From assembly GCA_964529005.1 (NCBI GenBank), contig CAZGUH010000083.1, positions 1-7,703 of the forward strand: a stretch of 7,703 nucleotides of DNA. The letters run 5' to 3'. The notes below the pieces were generated by a model, which was not told the origin of the DNA, searched no databases, and saw nothing but the letters and a program-made list of their open reading frames with translations. Positions 6,190-7,703 of this stretch are shown here, in pieces (position 1 is the stretch's first letter; each line of letters opens with the position of its first letter). The position numbers and the translations under genes were made by a program. The DNA comes from CAZGUH01 sp964529005 (GTDB lineage: Bacteria > Actinomycetota > Acidimicrobiia > Acidimicrobiales > Ilumatobacteraceae).

Positions 6190-7461
6190 ATGGCGAAGCG
6201 ACGCGGGTTGCTTGAGGAGATCCTTCGTCAAAGGGCGCAGGCGGCCAAGCAGCGGGAACGTCAAGCTCAGGCCGCACATCGCGCGGCCGTGGCTGCGGCG
6301 AAGCGCTCCGAGCAAGCCCAGCGCGCAGAGGCCCGCATGGCTGTCCAGCAGGAGCGGGCCAGCGCAGCCGAGGCGAAGGCGCTGGAAAAGGAGAAGGCGC
6401 GTCTCCACGCTGAGGCTCGGGCAGCGGAGGTTGCCGAGCAGAACGCCGTGCTGGCGGACACGTACGAGCAGATCGACACTCTGCTGGCCGCCACCCTGCA
6501 AGTGGATGACTACTTCGACCTGAACACGCTGCGCTCACAGGTGGCGCATCCACCGTTCTCGCGTCCGGACCTTGAATGGCCGACTCCGAAGTTGCCGGCG
6601 GTCGAGCCTCCGCCCGAGCCGGTGTATACAGCGCCGGAAGGCGCGCCAAGAGGTTTGAGCGGCTTGTTCGGAAAGAAGAAGTACGCCGAGGCCGAGGCGC
6701 ACGCTCGAGCCGCGTTCGAGCATGAACACCAGGAGTGGCAGGCCGTCACTGCGATGGTTCCGCAGCTGCAAGCCGCTCAGGATCGTGACTGGGCCGAGGC
6801 CGAGCAACAGCGCGTCGAGCGCCTGGAGGCTGCCCGAGTGGAGTATCAGCGCGAGTGCGAGAAGCGTGAGGCAGAAATCGCTACGGCGAACAAGCAACTC
6901 GACGAACTGATCAGCGGCTTGCAGTACGGCGTCGAGGACGCGATTCAACAGTACGTGTCGATCGTGCTGTCCAATTCGGTGTACCCAGAGTGCTTCCCTG
7001 TCGACCATGACTTCTCGTTCGACTCGTCGCTGCGGGAGCTGGCTGTCACCGCAGTGGTTCCCGCTCCGTCGAGCATTCCGAATGTGAAGGAGTTCAAGTA
7101 CGTCAAGGCCCGCGACGAGATCGCATCCGCGCCGCTACCCGTGAAGGAGCAGAAGGATCGTTACGCGAACGCTGTCTGCCAAGTGGCGCTGCGGACATTG
7201 CACGAGGTGTTCGAAGCTGATCGGGCTGGCCGGATCGGATCGATCTCGTTGCTCGTAGCGACCGAAGGCGTCGATGTCGCGACCGGGACGCTGAAGCAGA
7301 CGCCGCTGTGCGCGGTCGCGACTGATCGGGAGGCCTTCATGGCCATCGAACTGGCGAATGTCGTACCAGTCGCGACACTGCAGCACTTGAACGCGCTCGT
7401 GTCGAAGAACCCGTTCGAACTCGTTGCGATCGACACATCGAAGGGCGTGCGCGGCCGGTGA
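6190..7461 (+). CDS. Coiled-coil protein of an actinobacterial family of unknown function
   Basis: The product has 423 residues. Residues about 8-105 are a long Ala/Arg/Glu/Lys/Gln-rich coiled coil; 118-150 is a Pro-rich linker ('HPPFSRPDLEWP', 'PPPEPVY'); 157-164 reads 'GLFGKKKY'; 165-245 is a second coiled coil. A globular C-terminal domain follows (245-415), with 'QYVSIVLSNSVYPECFPVDH' at 254-273 and 'YVKARDEI', 'KDRYANAVCQVALRTLHEVF', 'SKNPFELV' further on. I recognise this layout from actinobacterial proteins sometimes labelled 'restriction system protein', but I see no PD-(D/E)XK, helicase or ATPase motif, so its function is open. The ATG at 6190 has GAGAGG/GGTGG 7-10 nt upstream and starts 'MAKRRGLLEEIL'. 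An in-frame ATG at 6097 would add 31 low-complexity residues. It lies 133 nt after the NERD gene and overlaps the next gene by 4 nt. It is probably cytoplasmic and oligomeric. Confidence 0.85.
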   Translation: MAKRRGLLEEILRQRAQAAKQRERQAQAAHRAAVAAAKRSEQAQRAEARMAVQQERASAAEAKALEKEKARLHAEARAAEVAEQNAVLADTYEQIDTLLAATLQVDDYFDLNTLRSQVAHPPFSRPDLEWPTPKLPAVEPPPEPVYTAPEGAPRGLSGLFGKKKYAEAEAHARAAFEHEHQEWQAVTAMVPQLQAAQDRDWAEAEQQRVERLEAARVEYQRECEKREAEIATANKQLDELISGLQYGVEDAIQQYVSIVLSNSVYPECFPVDHDFSFDSSLRELAVTAVVPAPSSIPNVKEFKYVKARDEIASAPLPVKEQKDRYANAVCQVALRTLHEVFEADRAGRIGSISLLVATEGVDVATGTLKQTPLCAVATDREAFMAIELANVVPVATLQHLNALVSKNPFELVAIDTSKGVRGR

Positions 7462-7703
7462 ACGCGGACGGGCTGATCTTCAATCCCGCGCCAGGATGGC
7501 CGAAGCCACCGACCGGCTGGTCCCCGCCGCCTGGTTGGGAGCCGGACCCGTCTTGGCCGCCAGCACCCCCGGGCTGGCAACTTTGGGTGTCCGGGCCGCA
7601 AGCCGACCCCTTCCTCGCTCCACCAGCTCCGCCAACCCGTCCGCCCCCGCCGGCCGCTTCCTCACCTTCTGTCCAGATCGGAGCCGCGCCACTCGCGCCT
7701 AGG
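7458..7703 (+). CDS. PGW-repeat, proline-rich protein, N-terminal fragment cut by the window edge
   Basis: A GTG at 7458-7460 overlaps the TGA of the coiled-coil gene (GTGA), and the frame is open for 82 codons to the last base of the window. The product begins 'MNADGLIFNPAPGWPKPPTG', then repeats a Pro-x-Gly/Ser-Trp unit: Trp at residues 14, 21, 27, 33, 40 and 43, about every 6-7 residues. Residues 54-70 are proline-rich. This PGW-type start is one I know from actinobacterial proteins whose C-termini vary (membrane segments, nuclease or other domains), so the missing part must decide the role. Such repeats probably serve as a binding or packing module. The overlap makes translational coupling with the coiled-coil protein likely. 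Another open frame over the same bases lacks this order and is judged a shadow. Confidence 0.8.
   Translation, partial: MNADGLIFNPAPGWPKPPTGWSPPPGWEPDPSWPPAPPGWQLWVSGPQADPFLAPPAPPTRPPPPAASSPSVQIGAAPLAPR

Noticed and set aside
1..7703. CCTAG followed by GCG-rich bases at both window ends, as if terminal inverted repeats
   Set aside because: The match is only a few bases, with an indel between the ends, and both ends lie in or beside ordinary coding sequence. The window limits are arbitrary.

Overview
The window is a high-GC stretch with strong G/C preference at third codon positions. It looks actinobacterial. The FadE-type acyl-CoA dehydrogenase, the NERD protein with an 'RWKRYGKDRVY' N-terminus, the long coiled-coil protein and the tryptophan/proline (PGW) repeat protein are all types I associate with Actinomycetota. 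I cannot place it below phylum level, and an uncultured lineage is possible. I see no tRNA, rRNA, CRISPR array, insertion sequence or phage structural gene.

Left part (1-3373), metabolic. Two minus-strand genes, an acyl-CoA dehydrogenase (810-2060) followed by an SDR oxidoreductase (55-813), overlap by 4 nt (GTGA) and form a translationally coupled pair, probably for fatty-acyl or sterol/terpenoid-type degradation. A 347-nt divergent intergenic region carries a candidate promoter with an inverted repeat. It separates the pair from a plus-strand fructosamine-kinase-family gene (2408-3265), which is followed by a terminator-like hairpin.

Right part (3374-7703), accessory and defence-like. On the minus strand lie a broken HigB/Gp49-like toxin (about 4819-5130), an XRE-family helix-turn-helix protein with a C-terminal four-cysteine tail (4393-4818), and a PD-(D/E)XK nuclease-like protein (3374-4399) that overlaps it by 7 nt. 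On the plus strand, diverging from about 5130-5166, lie a NERD-domain nuclease-like protein (5166-6056), a 423-residue coiled-coil protein of unknown function (6190-7461), and the start of a PGW-repeat protein (7458 to the window edge) joined by a 4-nt GTGA overlap.

Interpretation. The right part resembles a small defence or DNA-processing island: two different PD-(D/E)XK-superfamily proteins are transcribed away from a decayed toxin-antitoxin locus whose regulator survives and is now translationally linked to a nuclease. The NERD, coiled-coil and PGW genes form the most interesting little-described set. Their joint function is inference; the sequence shows gene order, overlaps and motifs only.
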